Source of the DNA: Mermis nigrescens
Taxonomy: Eukaryota > Nematoda > Enoplea > Mermithida > Mermithidae
Direction: 5' to 3'
Assembly: GCA_036768485.1 (NCBI GenBank)
Contig: JAVLUZ010000223.1
Span: 3,551,893 to 3,615,892, forward strand
Length of the DNA stretch: 64,000 nt
A program made the translations under genes and the position numbers. This document shows, piece by piece, positions 13,242-25,511 of the stretch (the stretch's first letter is position 1; each line of letters starts with the position of its first letter). The notes beneath the pieces were generated by a model that saw only the letters and a list, made by a program, of their open reading frames with translations, made no database searches and was not told the origin of the DNA.

Positions 13242-13483
13242 ATTTAGTGGTGATGCCCTAACAGCCCCACCAGTCCCAAAAGCCCCAGCATACCGATAGC
13301 TCCACCAATAATCTCAACAGCCCCACCCATGCCAACAGTCCAAAAGCCCCACCATACAATCAGCGCCACCAATAATCCCAACAGCCCCACCAATCCCAAC
13401 AGTCCCACCGTTCCAACAGCCCACTGCCCCAACAGCTCAATGTTTCAACAGCACCACCAGTAATCCCAGCTGCCTTACCATTA
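13242..13483 (+). mobile_element. Foldback-type inverted-end array, partial (left arm only)
   Basis: Begins GGTGATG as the other two elements do, then runs through degenerate copies of the 18-bp unit CCCAACAGCCCCACCAAT. It continues into the same internal region found in the complete elements (13484-13930) but has no matching inverted arm, so this copy has lost its right end. Confidence 0.7.
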
Positions 13484-13930
13484 CTGTTAGGACTGTCAGA
13501 AAAATATCAAGAATGTTCTGTTGAAAAAGGAAAGTTAAGTGTTGAAATTAAATGAAATTCAAGACTTTCACAATAATCTGCTTCAAAATAGCTAGAAAAT
13601 GAAAATTAGTGTGATTTTCAAGCTATCTTAACATTCATACAAGTTTTGAGGTCATTTTTGGCTCAGAACACTTTCTCTATACCGGTCGTGCTGTGCATCT
13701 ATGATTATAACAGTGGAGCAGTTGGAACCAACTTTGGCAGTGTACAAATTCTGTGAGTCTGGTGGGGTGAGTGCTAAAGATAGAATTTTGGTGTCTTTGA
13801 GATTGAATGTATCGCCCTACATACATTGCAGACAAATTAAAATACAATGGACATTGCTGAATTGGACAATGCCTAATAATATGCACAAACATATGCAAAA
13901 AAATTGATAAAGCAAATTGCTTAAATCTGC
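13484..13930 (+). mobile_element. Internal region of the foldback family, copy 1
   Basis: Homologous to 15457-15790 and 19750-20150. All share CAGTTGGAAC.AAC, a CTTTCTCCAGA/CTATACCGGTCGTGCTGTGCAT-like segment, and GATTATAA.AGTGG.GCAGTTGGAA. No transposase frame is visible. Confidence 0.65.
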
Positions 13931-13972
13931 CTCTATGCGTAATGCTATGCTGAAATAATTCAAATTCTCCGT

Positions 13973-14645
13973 TTTTAATTCGTTAGATAAATCATTGAAA
14001 AGAAAGAATTAAAAACTCAAATTCTACGATGTCATAAAGATGTTAACGTTCAATCAAACCATATAAAATTCAACACATTAAACCGTCTTACATGTTAGGA
14101 AAATATAATTCTTCGTAAAACTTGCATTTGCAAATTGTGTATTACTTATCAGTCAAAAATAAAAAATTAAATGCTCAAAATACAGTTTGCAATAATAAGA
14201 ATACAAAAATAAGATAAAAATACCACTCATTGCTGTAAAATTCGAAATAAATAACAAAATTTAAATTATTAAAAAAAAATAATTTTCAGAAACCCAAATG
14301 AAATCCTCACTTCAATTTGTTAGATAAAGCATTGGAAAGAAAGAATAAAAAACTCAAATTCTACAATGTTATATAATTTTTAACGTTCTATCAAATCATA
14401 TAAAATTCAACTTATTTAGTTATCTTATACGTAAGATAAATGTAAAACTTTCATAAAATTTGCGTACGCAAATTGTGTATTACTAATAAATCAAAAATAA
14501 AGAAATTAAACATCAGAAATATAGTTATCAGTAAGAAGGATACAGAAATAAGATAAAAACACACCACTCATTGCTGGAAAATCAAAATAAATAACAAAAT
14601 GAAAAATGATCTTTAAAAACCTCTATAAAATCCTTAATTTTGACT
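13973..14645 (+). repeat. Two tandem copies of a ~338-bp unit
   Basis: The blocks starting TT.GTTAGATAAA.CATTG.AAAGAAAGAAT at 13979 and 14317 are followed by the same landmarks (ACTCAAATTCTAC, ATATAAAATTCAAC, CAAATTGTGTATTACT). The same two-unit arrangement recurs at 21709-22390. Confidence 0.8.
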
Positions 14646-14952
14646 TTAGAGAAAAAAATGAATTTTAGAAGAATGCTTTGCTTTTTCTACTGATATATTT
14701 TTCTATTTTTTACGATCTACCCTGCTTTCAAAAACCTAAACGACCTAATGAAAAAATGAAATTTCTTATTCTTAGACAAAAACATAAAAATGGCAATATG
14801 GTCTGGTTAGCAGAGTTTATACAGAAAAATCAGTCAAATACAATCAGACCCAACAACTTATTAACAAAACAAACAGATAAAAGTGGCACAGTCAAACATA
14901 GGACACTCCAAAAAGTCAATCATGTATTTAGGAAGCTGATGCTTCCTATATG

Positions 14953-15225
14953 ATACGTAGAAATCTAGAAATCTGAAAATGAAGCTTTTATGAAGTACAG
15001 AAATTTACAAATAAATCTCAAAATTAACGTTTTATCAAATACACAATATAAAAATTTGCATGTGTAATAGTTGACAACAAAATTATAAAAAAACCAGGTG
15101 GTTATATTTATCACATCCAGGTATTTACAACTTATACTAATAATGTGATAATGATTTGCATAACACTACTTGTAACCACACCTATGAAATATCTACTAAA
15201 TATAAACTAATGTCAAAATTCATTG
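14953..15225 (+). repeat. Dispersed repeat copy without (TA)n
   Basis: Partner of 11990-12490. It ends at CAAAATTCATTGAA, where the foldback element at 15241 follows; the same text at 12477-12495 continues without an insertion. Confidence 0.75.
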
Positions 15226-15240
15226 AAATTTTGGGGGTGA

Positions 15241-15989
15241 TGTCTCAACAGCCCCACCAGTCCCAAATGCCAGACTGTCTTAACAGCCACACAAAAAATT
15301 CCAAGAGCCTCACCCGTCCCAACAGCCCCACCGTACCAACAGCCCCACCAGTAATCCCAACAGCCCCACCAATCTCAACAATCCCACCATTCTAAGAGCC
15401 CACCATCCTAACAGCCCCAACATCCCCATCAGTAATCCCAGCAGCTTTACCATTACTGTTGGGACTGTCAGAAAAAAATGAAAAATGTTCTAGTAAAAAA
15501 ACGAAAGTTAAGAGTTAGCTTCAAAATAGCCATACATGTAAATTAGCATACTTTTTACGCTATTTTAAAAGTCATTCGAGTTTTGAGGTCTTGTTTGGCT
15601 CAAAACTCTTTCTCCAGAACCAGTTGTGCAATACATCTTTGATTATAATAGTGGGGCAGTTGGAACTAACATAAGCTGCATACAAATCCTGTGGGTCTGG
15701 TGGGGTAAATGCTAAGAATAGATTTTGGGGTCTACCATAATTTGAGAGATTCCCAGAATTTCGGATTTGTTGGGGAGGGATTAAATTCTAAATATCTCTT
15801 CACACTTATGTGTGGTTGGGACAGTGCGACTGTTGGGACGGTAGGACTGCTGGAATAGTGGATACTGCTGGGATTGGTGGGGCTCTTGGTACTGTGCAGT
15901 TTGGACGGTGTGGCTCTTGGACTGGTGGAACTGTTGGGGCGGCTAAGGCTGTTAGGATTTTTGGTGGGGCTGTTAAGACTGTTGAGACA
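15241..15989. mobile_element. Foldback-like element with 18-bp-unit arms, 749 bp
   Basis: Starts TGTCTCAACAGCCCCACCAG and ends with the inverted form (CTGTTGAGACA). The left arm (15241-15450) is a tandem array of the 18-bp unit CCCAACAGCCCCACCAAT; the right arm (15815-15989) is the same unit inverted. About 360 bp of shared internal sequence separates them. This is the plan of Foldback/Galileo elements, where long inverted ends are built from short tandem units. I see no clear target duplication and no transposase. Confidence 0.75.
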
Positions 15990-16065
15990 AAATCAATGTA
16001 GCGTCCTGCTCAGCGCAAGGTGGCAACTAGTTTTTGCCACATGAAAAGAAGCCTGCAGCATCTTA

Positions 16066-17650
16066 AGCCTGATTTATACATCATGCAATGAGCAAACAAG
16101 CCCAGAAATTCTCGCAACGGCCGCCACAGAAATTGAGTGCAAACCCATTTATACTTTGGGCCGCAACGCAGTAGCCAGTGTCGCACCTTCAAGTGTCCCT
16201 TCCTTAGCAAACTTGGAAAAAAAGATGTTATTTTGGTTCTTAATTGAACAATAATACATATGAATATAATTAATTATACAAAGTTTTTTTGATCAAATCA
16301 TAATTCTGGAAACCAGCTAAAGTTTTCATACTGACATACACACCTTCTAAGATTATATGCAGTAGATGATGTTACTGTCTATAGTTTAATTGTCGTGATT
16401 AATTGATTACTTATGCTGCCACACTGTTTATAAAATATCGTTAAAATATGGAGTGAACATTAATCAAATTAAGTGGCATAATACTATGTTTAGCAAAATT
16501 TAAACTAATCAATCTCCTGTAATAAGTTCAATATGAAAATGCGACTAAATTGCAGCTGATTCCATTCATTCATGATTCTGAAACAACATGCCAAGACTTC
16601 ATTTTATATCTTGCCTACCATGCTACCTTTCAAACATGTAACAAAGAGGGTGGAAATATGAATAAACATAAATTGTTTATTCTCCGTCTCCCAATTTTGC
16701 GCAAGAACTTGCAATTTCTAGCCACGTTAGGTGCATTCTTTCAATTTTCGAATAAAAATTGGAGTTTGCGCACTCCCTCTATGATCTGCAAACCCCCTTA
16801 AACTTTGGTCTATTAAATGCCTGCTACTTTACATGGGCAGTTGGCCAAACGCTGGCAGTCAGATGGAGCATAACTGTGAAAAAAGCTAAATTATACGATT
16901 CTATGGATCTACCAATTTGGAGAGAGATTTTGGATTTTGGTGGTTCAAACCCTATCCTTTAACATCAACATATGATACCCCTCTCTATCGGAATGTTTAA
17001 ATACGTTTTTCTCGCTTTTAAGCACGCTATTGTGGATCTGATACCTTAAGGTATATTAAAGTGTCCGGCCGGACACTTGGAGGTGCCAGACACTTTGAGG
17101 TGTGACTCCGGCAAGTTATTTGCCGCTGCATTTTGATTTATACTTCCCACGGCCACTGCAACGTGGACTGATTCACAAAGATCTAGATTTTTTTGCTGCT
17201 TTCCAATTTATACTTCTACCGCTCTGCTAGGAGTCAAAATTGTAATTTTTAGCTTTTTGGCCATTTTTTGCCATGCCACAAAAGTCAAAAAGCCCATTGC
17301 TCTTGTGATTGCTAATGAGGTTTTGAGCCAAGTGTTGACATCGAATCATTTTGAATTTTAATCAGGTATTGATCTGTGCAATATTTATAACTCAGCATCC
17401 TGGAACTGCGGCAGTTTGCAGGAAGTATAAACATACTGTGAGAAGCTGCAGCAAAGTGGCGCTGAGGTTCCACGTTCTCGCTGGTTTTTGCCAATGCAGC
17501 AAGCTCACCGCGTGAAGTATAAATGCATGACATGGCATAACAAGCGGATTTGGTCGCAGAATATTTGCACAGAGACGACTAATTTTTGAGCATACTGTAG
17601 CCGCAAAACACCTTTTTGTGGCGCGGTTTGTGTTAAGTATAAATCAGGCT
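16066..17650. mobile_element. PIF/Harbinger-like non-autonomous element, 1585 bp
   Basis: The ends are inverted: AGCCTGATTTATAC at the left and GTATAAATCAGGCT at the right, flanked by TTA on both sides (16063-16065 and 17651-17653), the 3-bp duplication typical of PIF/Harbinger. ATTTATACTT/AAGTATAAAT motifs recur near both ends, as subterminal transposase-binding repeats often do. No transposase or DDE frame survives. Superfamily is inferred from ends and duplication only. Confidence 0.7.
17059..17078. repeat. Perfect 20-bp palindrome
   Basis: AAGTGTCCGGCCGGACACTT is self-complementary. Right before it, ACCTTAAGGT (17043-17052) is another perfect palindrome. Both lie inside the Harbinger-like element. 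Confidence 0.9.
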
Positions 17651-17867
17651 TTATGCGCAAAGGTATTCATACAGATTGAGAAATGATTATCGAATATAGT
17701 TGCTCATGCCAAGAAAACAAATCATCATTGAAAGCCTTCCAACAAATTATACTGCAACCTCAAAACATACCACAAAAATACAATGGTCAATTATTGAATT
17801 CACAGTATAAAACTAAACTTTAATGATATGTTCTATTTAATAACACCTTAGCTATAACTAGTGATGT

Positions 17868-18045
17868 AAAAGATCCAGATTTCTACCCAGATCCAGATCC
17901 AGATAAAGATCGGGTTCAGATTTTCTGGCAGATCCAGATCCAGATCAGATAACCAGATCAGAAAATAACCAGATCCAGATCCAGATCGTTTTGCCAGATC
18001 AAAATTTAAAAAGATCCAGATACAGATACAGATCCAGATAAAAAT
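17868..18045. repeat. Subterminal GATCCA repeat cluster, left
   Basis: Runs of AGATCC/CAGATC interspersed with GATCGGGTTC and TTTTCTGGCAGATC, matched by the right cluster in the same orientation. Confidence 0.85.
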
Positions 18046-19030
18046 ATTTTTGTGCAGCAATTTGTATTGCTGAAAAGGAGGGCGTAAAGCGCCCGAGCCC
18101 ACATGGATTGAGGGGTCTCGGGTGGCAGGACTAATATAAGAGCCTCCCAGAGGAGTCTGGGGCAGAGCCGAGGAAAATTTGCATTTTAGAGCTTTTACAT
18201 AAAAATGATATCAGTAAAAATTGTCTAAAAAGTAAAACTCACAACTTTAGACTATTTACCAATGGGCATGAAATTGAGGCATAAAAATGTAAAAATTATT
18301 ACAACAGCTTTAATTGACAACTTCATATACAAAACGGCATTAAATATTCACAGGAACGTGAGACGTCTGAAATTGGGCAACATAATATTGTGGTTCAACA
18401 GGGAAAACAAATGCTTCTTTCGATCGCTTGTAAGGAAGAAAGGGTTTATTCTTTCAGGGGGATATCACTGTCAAATAACACAAACAATACATTCGCCTAA
18501 CAACACAAAATGCAATACTAAGAAGAAACCAGCTTAATTTCAATTCAACAAAGAAAAACGTTGTTAAAATTCCGGAAAATGACAGATGCACCTACTAAAA
18601 CTATACATGTACAGTATAGAAATTCTGGGGGTCAAGGTCAAATTTTGTTTCAAACATCAAACAAGCGATAAAAATAGTCCATGGGCACTAAAAACATTGT
18701 TTTTAGACGTTTCTCGATTTCGCGCATCGATTGAAACAACTTTTTCAACAAAGATGTTTCAAAAAAATTTAAGATTTTCCCATTTTTAGGCAAAAAAGTA
18801 TTTTTATTTTAATAATATTTTTATTTTATATTTTTATATTTTAATATTTTTATTTTACCTTCAATACATTTTTATCACTTAAGTTACTTTTCTGCAGAGC
18901 TTCAAAAATTTTTCTGAAAGCAAAAAATTGGGGGTCAGCGGCACTTTTTGGCCATTCTGGGGGGGTCAGCACGGATCTGGGGGTCAAAAACTCCAGCAGT
19001 TCCCTCCCCCTCCCCCGCGTGCATGGGTGA

Positions 19031-20552
19031 TGTCTCAACAGCCTCACCAGTCCCAAAAGCCCCACCATCCCAACAGCCCCACCATCCCAACAGCCCCACC
19101 ATCCCAACAGCCCCACCGTTTCAACAGCCTCACCAAAAATCCCAACAGCCCCACCCGTCCCAACAGCCCCACTGTTCTCAACAGCCCCACTGTTCCAACA
19201 GCCCCACCAATAATCACAACTGCCCCACCAATCTCAACAGCCCCACCAATCTCAACAGCCCCACCAATCCCAACAGCCCCACCAATCCCATTAGCCCCAC
19301 CAATCCCAACAGTCCCACCAATCCCAACAGCCCCACCAATCCCAACAGCCCCACAAATCCCAACAGCCCCACCAATACCAACAGCCCCACCAATCCCAAC
19401 AGCCCCACCAATCCCAACAGCCCCACCGTTCCAACAGCCCCACCGTCCCAGCAGCCCCACCAGTAATCCCAGCAGCCTCACCATTACTGCAATCGCTATT
19501 ATACAATATAATAAAATCAGGCAATATTAATTTTTTATGAAAGTTATTTTTTTTGTCAATTTTCCGAATTCGTTTATTTCATTAAGACCATAAACGAGTG
19601 TGCAGGTTTACATTTTCAGAATAAGTCTACCTGAGAAATTGGTAGACCTGCTAGAATTGAAGCTTCAGCATTTGTGCGCAATCCAGGATTTTGCCTCATT
19701 TGAGTCATCTCGCAAGATTGGATTCCTGCTCATTATGGCCTACTTTACACTGCCAGGAAAAAAATGAAAAATATTCTAGTGAAAAAGGAGAGATAAGTGT
19801 TAAAATTTAATGAAAATCGAAACTTTCACGCTATCTGCTTCAAAATAGCCAGAAAATGTGGATTAGCGTAGTTTTTACGCTATTTTGACATTCATACCAG
19901 TTTTGAGGTCAATTTTTGGCTCAAAACTTCTTCTCCAGACCGGTCGTGCTGTGCATCTATGATTATAAGAGTGGGGCAGTTGGAACCAACTTTGGCAGCG
20001 AACAAATTCTGTGGGTCTGGTTGGTTAAAGTGACCGAGAAATGTGCTTAAAATAAAATTCTGGGGGTCTAACATAATTTGTGGGATTTCCAGAATTTCGG
20101 GTTGGGAGGTTAAACTCTAAACATCCCTTCCCTCACGCTTATGTGTGCTTAGGACAGTGCGACTGTTAGAACGGTAGGACTGCTGAAACGGTGGAACTGC
20201 TGGGAATTGGTGGAGCTCCTGGGACTGGTGGGGCTGTTAGGACTATTGCTGGGGCTGTTAAGACGGTGGGGCTGTTGGGAGGGTGGGGTTGTTGGGACGG
20301 TGGGGCTGTTGGGATTGATGGGCCTGTTGGGATTGGTGGGGCTGTTGGGATTGGTGGGGCTGTTGGGATTGGTGGGGCTGTTGGGATTGGTGGGTCTGTT
20401 GGGATTGGTGGGGCTCTTGGGATGGGTGGGGCGTTGGGACAGGTGGACTGTTAGGATTTTTGGTGTGGCTGTTGGGATGGTGGGGCTGTTGGGATTTTTG
20501 GTGGGGCTGTTGGGATGGTGGGGCTGTTGGGACTGATGGGGCTGTTGAGACA
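19031..20552. mobile_element. Foldback-like element with 18-bp-unit arms, 1522 bp
   Basis: Left arm 19031-19475 is about 25 copies of CCCAACAGCCCCACCAAT; right arm 20150-20552 is the same unit inverted. The tips are TGTCTCAACAGCC and GGCTGTTGAGACA. Just outside, CGTGCATG occurs at both sides (19018-19025 and about 20558-20565), which fits an 8-bp duplication with a few more terminal bases. The centre (19476-20149) is related to 13484-13930. Because 18 is divisible by three, the arrays stay open in many frames (NPNSPT or GAVGIG type), which is not coding evidence. Confidence 0.8.
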
Positions 20553-20671
20553 CAATCCGTGCATGTGAGGCTACAACTAATTAGATAACCTACCAACAGT
20601 AAATCGTAAAACATAAAGAATTCAATTGTGCAAAACTAACTTTCTGATCTGTTGAACCAGATATAACTTGA

Positions 20672-20822
20672 CTAAACAGATCCAGATCCAGATAAAGATC
20701 GGGTTCTGATTTTCCGGCAGATCCAGATACAGATCAGATAACCAGATCAGAAAATATCCAGATTCAGATCCAGATGATCTGGATCTGGATCTGAATCTGG
20801 ATAAAAAGATAAGATCCAGATG
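20672..20822. repeat. Subterminal GATCCA repeat cluster, right
   Basis: Same motif set as 17868-18045, then a local inversion where CCAGATGATCTGG forms a palindrome, then the right terminus of the hAT-like element. Confidence 0.85.
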
Positions 20823-20849
20823 ATCTTTTACATCACTAGCTATAACCAG

Positions 20850-21195
20850 TCAATTAATTAACTCAAACTCATTTTGAAAATAAATATAGAGGTTGAAAAT
20901 ACTGTTATGATAAAAATCTGAATGAGTCTTCATAAATGCTAATTTTAAAAAGAAATATAGGAGCGGAAAATCCCTTATAATAATCTTCATGAGTGTACAT
21001 AAATGAAGAAGATGAAACTTCTTTTGCACAACACGCAAACTTAGGTAGGTATGTAGCCACATGAATCAAAAATTCAATAATCCATCTAAGAACAAGCGCA
21101 AGAATACGATTTTGTCCTGTCATATAAAGCTATCAATTAACAAATGATTAAAACAATCTGCAAATATTGTTTTTCAAATAGGAAAGAATGTAGGT
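20850..21195. other. AT-rich stretch, nothing recognised
   Basis: No supported feature. Confidence 0.4.
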
Positions 21196-21221
21196 TGCAC
21201 TAATTTCAGACATGGCCAAAT

Positions 21222-21535
21222 TATACATGCACCAAGTTCAGACATGCGCCAACTTCAGTCACAATCAACCGGGGGCGACTGTTTTGGCCAGGGCAGTACC
21301 GGGGCTGAAAAAATCCCTGGCCCCGGCCAGGCCGGGGCTGGAGGCCGGGGCCGGCCGGGGTCAGTCAAGAAAAATATTATTGCATGACACATACTTGGGG
21401 TGGGCATAGGAAGAGAAATAAGTTTATTTAGATATGTGCCAAATTAAAATAGGCGCCAAGTTGAGATATGCGCCAAGAAAACAAAGGCGCCAAGTTTAGA
21501 TGGGCACCAAGTTCAGACATGCGCCAAGTTTAGAT
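21222..21535. repeat. Minisatellite of a GCGCCAAGTTYAGACAT-type unit, interrupted
   Basis: Degenerate ~20-bp units (CACCAAGTTCAGACATGCGC) occur before 21260 and again at 21430-21535. Between them lies unrelated sequence beginning with a very GC-rich segment, which looks like an insertion or local expansion. Confidence 0.7.
21270..21364. repeat. GC-rich low-complexity segment
   Basis: Repeated GGCCGGGGCYGG-type text in otherwise AT-rich DNA. Strong G/C clustering makes secondary structure likely. Confidence 0.7.
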
Positions 21536-21539
21536 TGAA

Positions 21540-22500
21540 CGTATTATCCTACACACATCACAGACAAATTACAATACAATGGACATTGCAGAATTGGACA
21601 ATGCCTAATAATACGCACAAAGCTATGAAAAAAATTGATCAAGCAAACAATCGCTCAAATCAGCCTCTATGCGTAGTGCTATACTAAAATAATTCATAAA
21701 ATCTCTGTTTTTAATTTGTAAGATAGATCATTTAAAAGAAAGAATTATAAACTCAAATTCTATGATTTTATAAAATTTTCAACGTTCTATTGAGCCATCT
21801 AAAATTCAACACATTAAACTGTCATATATGTAAGGAGAACGTAATTCATTGTAAAATTTGCATATGCAAATTGTTTATTACTAATAAGCCAAAAAATAAA
21901 AAACTAAATGTCAGAAATATAGTTTCTAATAAGAAGAATACAAAAATAACATAAAAAAATTCACTCATTGCTGGAAAACTCGAAATAAATAACAAAATTT
22001 GAATTATTGAAAAAACGAAATCTTATAAACCTTAATGAAATCCTCACTTTAATTTGTTAGATAATGCATTGAAAAAAATTAAAAACTCAAATTCTACGAG
22101 GTTATAAAATTTTTAATGTTCTATCGAACCATATAAAATTCAACACATTAAACCGTCTTATATGCTAGATAAATGTAATTCTTCATAAAATTTGCATATT
22201 CAAATTCTGTATTACTAATGAGCCAAAAATAAAAAATTTAACGTCAGAAATATGATTATCAATAAGAAGAATAGAAAAATAAGATAAAAAACACCAATCA
22301 TTGCTGGAAAAGCCAGAATAGATAACAAAATAAAAAACGATCTTTAGAACCTCAATAAAATCCTCAATTTTGACCTTAGAGAAAAAAGTAGTTTCAAAGA
22401 TAGCGTTTGCTTCTCTACTGATATATTTTTGAAGGTTGTACGACCCAACCTGGTTTCAAAAACCTTAACGACCTAATGAAAAAATTAAATTTCTCAATTT
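21540..22500 (+). repeat. Second copy of the 13800-14700 repeat block
   Basis: Aligns in the same orientation with 13810-14730, including CAATGGACATTGC.GAATTGGACAATGCC, the two ~337-bp tandem units (21709 and 22046) and the ACGACC.A.CCTG.TTTCAAAAACC region. This shows a multi-part repeat moved or was duplicated as a block. Confidence 0.8.
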
Positions 22501-22639
22501 TGAAAAAATAGCAATATGGTCTTGTTAGCAGAGTTTATACACAAAAAAATATATAAATACTATCATACCCAATGACTACTTATTAACAAAATAAATGAAA
22601 AAAAGTCGCAAGTCAAAACATGGAACCCCCCAAAAGTCA

Positions 22640-22883
<244 letters not shown>

Positions 22884-22889
22884 AATATA

Positions 22890-25250
22890 CTTGGGTACCC
22901 CCAACACCTGGGCACCCCCTACAGCTATAACGGGACACTTCTGGAAGGTGCGGTTTTTTTTAAAAGAAAGATAATAAAAAATTCGCTGCCCGTGTTTTTT
23001 TGTTTTTCTTGAAACTCAAAATTGACTGTGTAAAGAAGGTGTAAAGTTTTTGTGTAACGTTATAACATGGGACAAATTTTGGGACCTTTTTACTGCGGCA
23101 TGTGGACAACTGAGTATTGATGACTCGAAGGATTGAACAGAATAGGATAATAGAGGGATGAATTCTACAGATGACACTTTTTTTGTTTTTTGAAATTCGC
23201 ATTATTTATCGAACGGCAGTGTAAAGAGTGCGAAAATCTGGGGGTGAAAAAGCACTTTTTGGTCGAGTTTTCAACCTTCCTATGTCCGATACTAACTCCG
23301 GTTATGAGGTTTTTGAAATGTTTTCTGACAGAAATGTAGAGCGGATCAAGGGCTACATTCCGCATATAAGCAAAGTCTTCTATGCTCTATGGTGAGTTAG
23401 ATCCTGGGGTTTAAAGTTTACACTCTAGTGGATGGTGTAAAAAAACGGATTTTAACTAAGATTTCTCTGCCAAATTTTTCCGCTTATGAGTCAGTGCAAA
23501 TCGAAGACAGCATTAATAAGATGCCTCACAGGGGCTAAACATCGCAGCAAACCGCATTTAAAAAAACGCAATATTGAGTTATTTATGGGGGTGTAAAGTT
23601 CGAAATCAGAGGTAAAAAATGGGCTAAAAAACACGTTTTTTCCGAAGTTTGATTGATAAATCATGCCAAATAATTTTTGCAACAGAATTTTGGCACACAG
23701 GAATGTACTACGATTTAAAAGCTACAAATTGTACCAAACCGAATTTCTTTAAACTCAATGGGGAGTTCGGTACGGAATTTTAAAGTTTACAGTGTTCTAA
23801 ATGATGGAAAATACGTTTTTGTTGCGTTTTTTGTTCGCCACTTTCTCCGTCCAGAAGTCGGGATAAGTCTAATAGAATAAAAATAAAGTGCTTTATATCG
23901 GGTGCATGTCAAAGCAAATTGTCTATACATTAATATTTCGCGAGTGTAAAGTCAAAAATTTGGAGTTTTAAATGCGTTTCTGTCTTGTTTTTTCTGCCTG
24001 CTTCTCCGGTTACGAGTCAGGGACACGTTTATCAAGTCTAGAAATGGACCAGGAATCAAATTTGATATGCCAGTCTGGCGCATATGTTTACACTCTACGG
24101 TGTTGTAAAGTAGTTTACACCAATTGTTAGTTTGCCCATAGAACATTATGTAGACTTAATTTTTTCATAAATATTAATCAAAATATCGGAACAATATCAA
24201 AATTACGAATCTGACTAAATTCTTCTTTACACTAGGTGTTTACATGAAGTTTACACTACATATATATTTATCTTCGTTTTTGAGCATTCCTGAAACCTAA
24301 TTTTTTCTTGGAGCCTAGAAGTTTTCAAAGGATCAAATGTGAGACGTCACGTAGGTGCGTTTGTTTACATCCAACAGTGATGTAAAGTAGTTTACATTCA
24401 TTGTTTATATGTCCTCAGACCATTGTAGAGACATAATTTTTTCATGAATGTTGATCATAATATCCGAGTAATTTTTTACACTGCATGTTAGCCTTTGTTC
24501 TAGAGCATTGCAAAAATCGAAATTTTTTCCTGAGATATAAAAATTTACAGGGAATAAAATATATACGTCAATTGGGCGCGCTTGCTTACACTCAGCAGTA
24601 TTGCAAAGTGGTTTAAACCTAATGTTTATTGTCTTTAAAACATTATGGAGACTCATTTTTCCATAAATGTTGAAAGAAATATCGGAGCAATATCAAAATT
24701 ACGAATCCGACTAAAATATTCTTTACGCTATGTGTTTGTGTAAAGTTTACATTACGTGTTAACCCTAATTCGATAGACTTGCAGAGACTTTGTAACTGAA
24801 GTCAAGAAATTTTCAAGGATTCATATGTGAGACATCAATTAAGTGAGTTTGTTTACCCTCAAAAGTAATCTAAAGTGATTTAAAAATTATGTTCAAGTGT
24901 CCTTAGATCATTGAAGAGATGTAATTTTGTCTTAAATGGGTTGCATTAAAGTTAAATCCTTCTTAGCCGTGTTTATAATATGTTTCACAAAATCTTGCAC
25001 ATGGAGAGCTATCGTTTACCAGCAATCACACTACTGTGCACAGAAGTCGACAAAGATATACAGCTTTATTGTAATCATGTACATTAATAAGCCGTAAACT
25101 GTTAGTATTCTCTACACCTAGTAGTTGTGTAAAGTTTGCACTATTCATTTGTTGTTAATATGTAGTCTATACTACAAATTTATTTTACTACCAAATCAAA
25201 GCGTTAGTGTTCCTTACATTTGATATTTGCGTGAAGTTTTTGAATTTTTG
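22890..25250. repeat. Field of degenerate units rich in GTGTAAA/TTTACAC
   Basis: From 22900 on, GTGTAAAG, AAAGTTTACAC and AAAGTAGTTTACA recur every 100-200 bp. In 24083-25000 a tandem unit of about 230-280 bp is clear, with starts near 24083, 24361, 24592 and 24852. Each has G(T/C)TTACA-type text, an ATTNTGTAGAGACAT-like block, TTTTTTCATAAATNTTGATC and a G.GAGACGTCA.-like block. Weak copies recur at 7420-7890 and 46600-46700. No coding frame persists. Origin unknown. Confidence 0.65.
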
Positions 25251-25511
25251 CCAAAAATCTTTGCCTTCTAATTTACCAACATCCCGCCTTTTCCATTTTC
25301 TTGAAGTTTAAAATCTTTTATAATTCTCTCATAATTTAATGGTAGGTTTTAACTTTAAGTTTCTCTTGGTTTACAACTCTCGCTTAGCAAGCTCACTTTT
25401 CAATAGTGATCAGATTAGTTGCGTTTAGTTTGGAATTGGTGGACGGTCGTTATTTTATTACTCGGCTTAAATAAACCAAGTGACTATCTTTTGATTATTT
25501 TCTTCATCGCA

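Larger units (their letters stand above)
17859..20838. mobile_element. hAT-like element with perfect ends, 2980 bp, carrying a nested foldback
   Basis: Perfect 17-bp inverted ends TAGTGATGTAAAAGATC / GATCTTTTACATCACTA are bounded by a perfect 8-bp duplication, GCTATAAC (17851-17858 and 20839-20846). Ends beginning T/CAGTG with 8-bp duplications are the hAT signature. Subterminal clusters of GATCCA repeats occur at 17870-18045 and 20672-20822. No transposase frame is present, so it is non-autonomous. A complete foldback element is inserted at 19031-20552. Confidence 0.85.

Noticed and set aside
15241..15989. Target-site duplication for the shorter foldback element
   Set aside because: The sequences beside the tips (TTTTGGGGGTGA and AAATCAATGTAG) do not match, unlike the copy at 19031.
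18928..19530. 200-codon plus-strand frame ([18 protein letters not shown]) and overlapping frames on both strands
   Set aside because: The 18-bp repeat unit is divisible by three and lacks stops, so several frames stay open at once on both strands; there is no start context, domain or codon signal.
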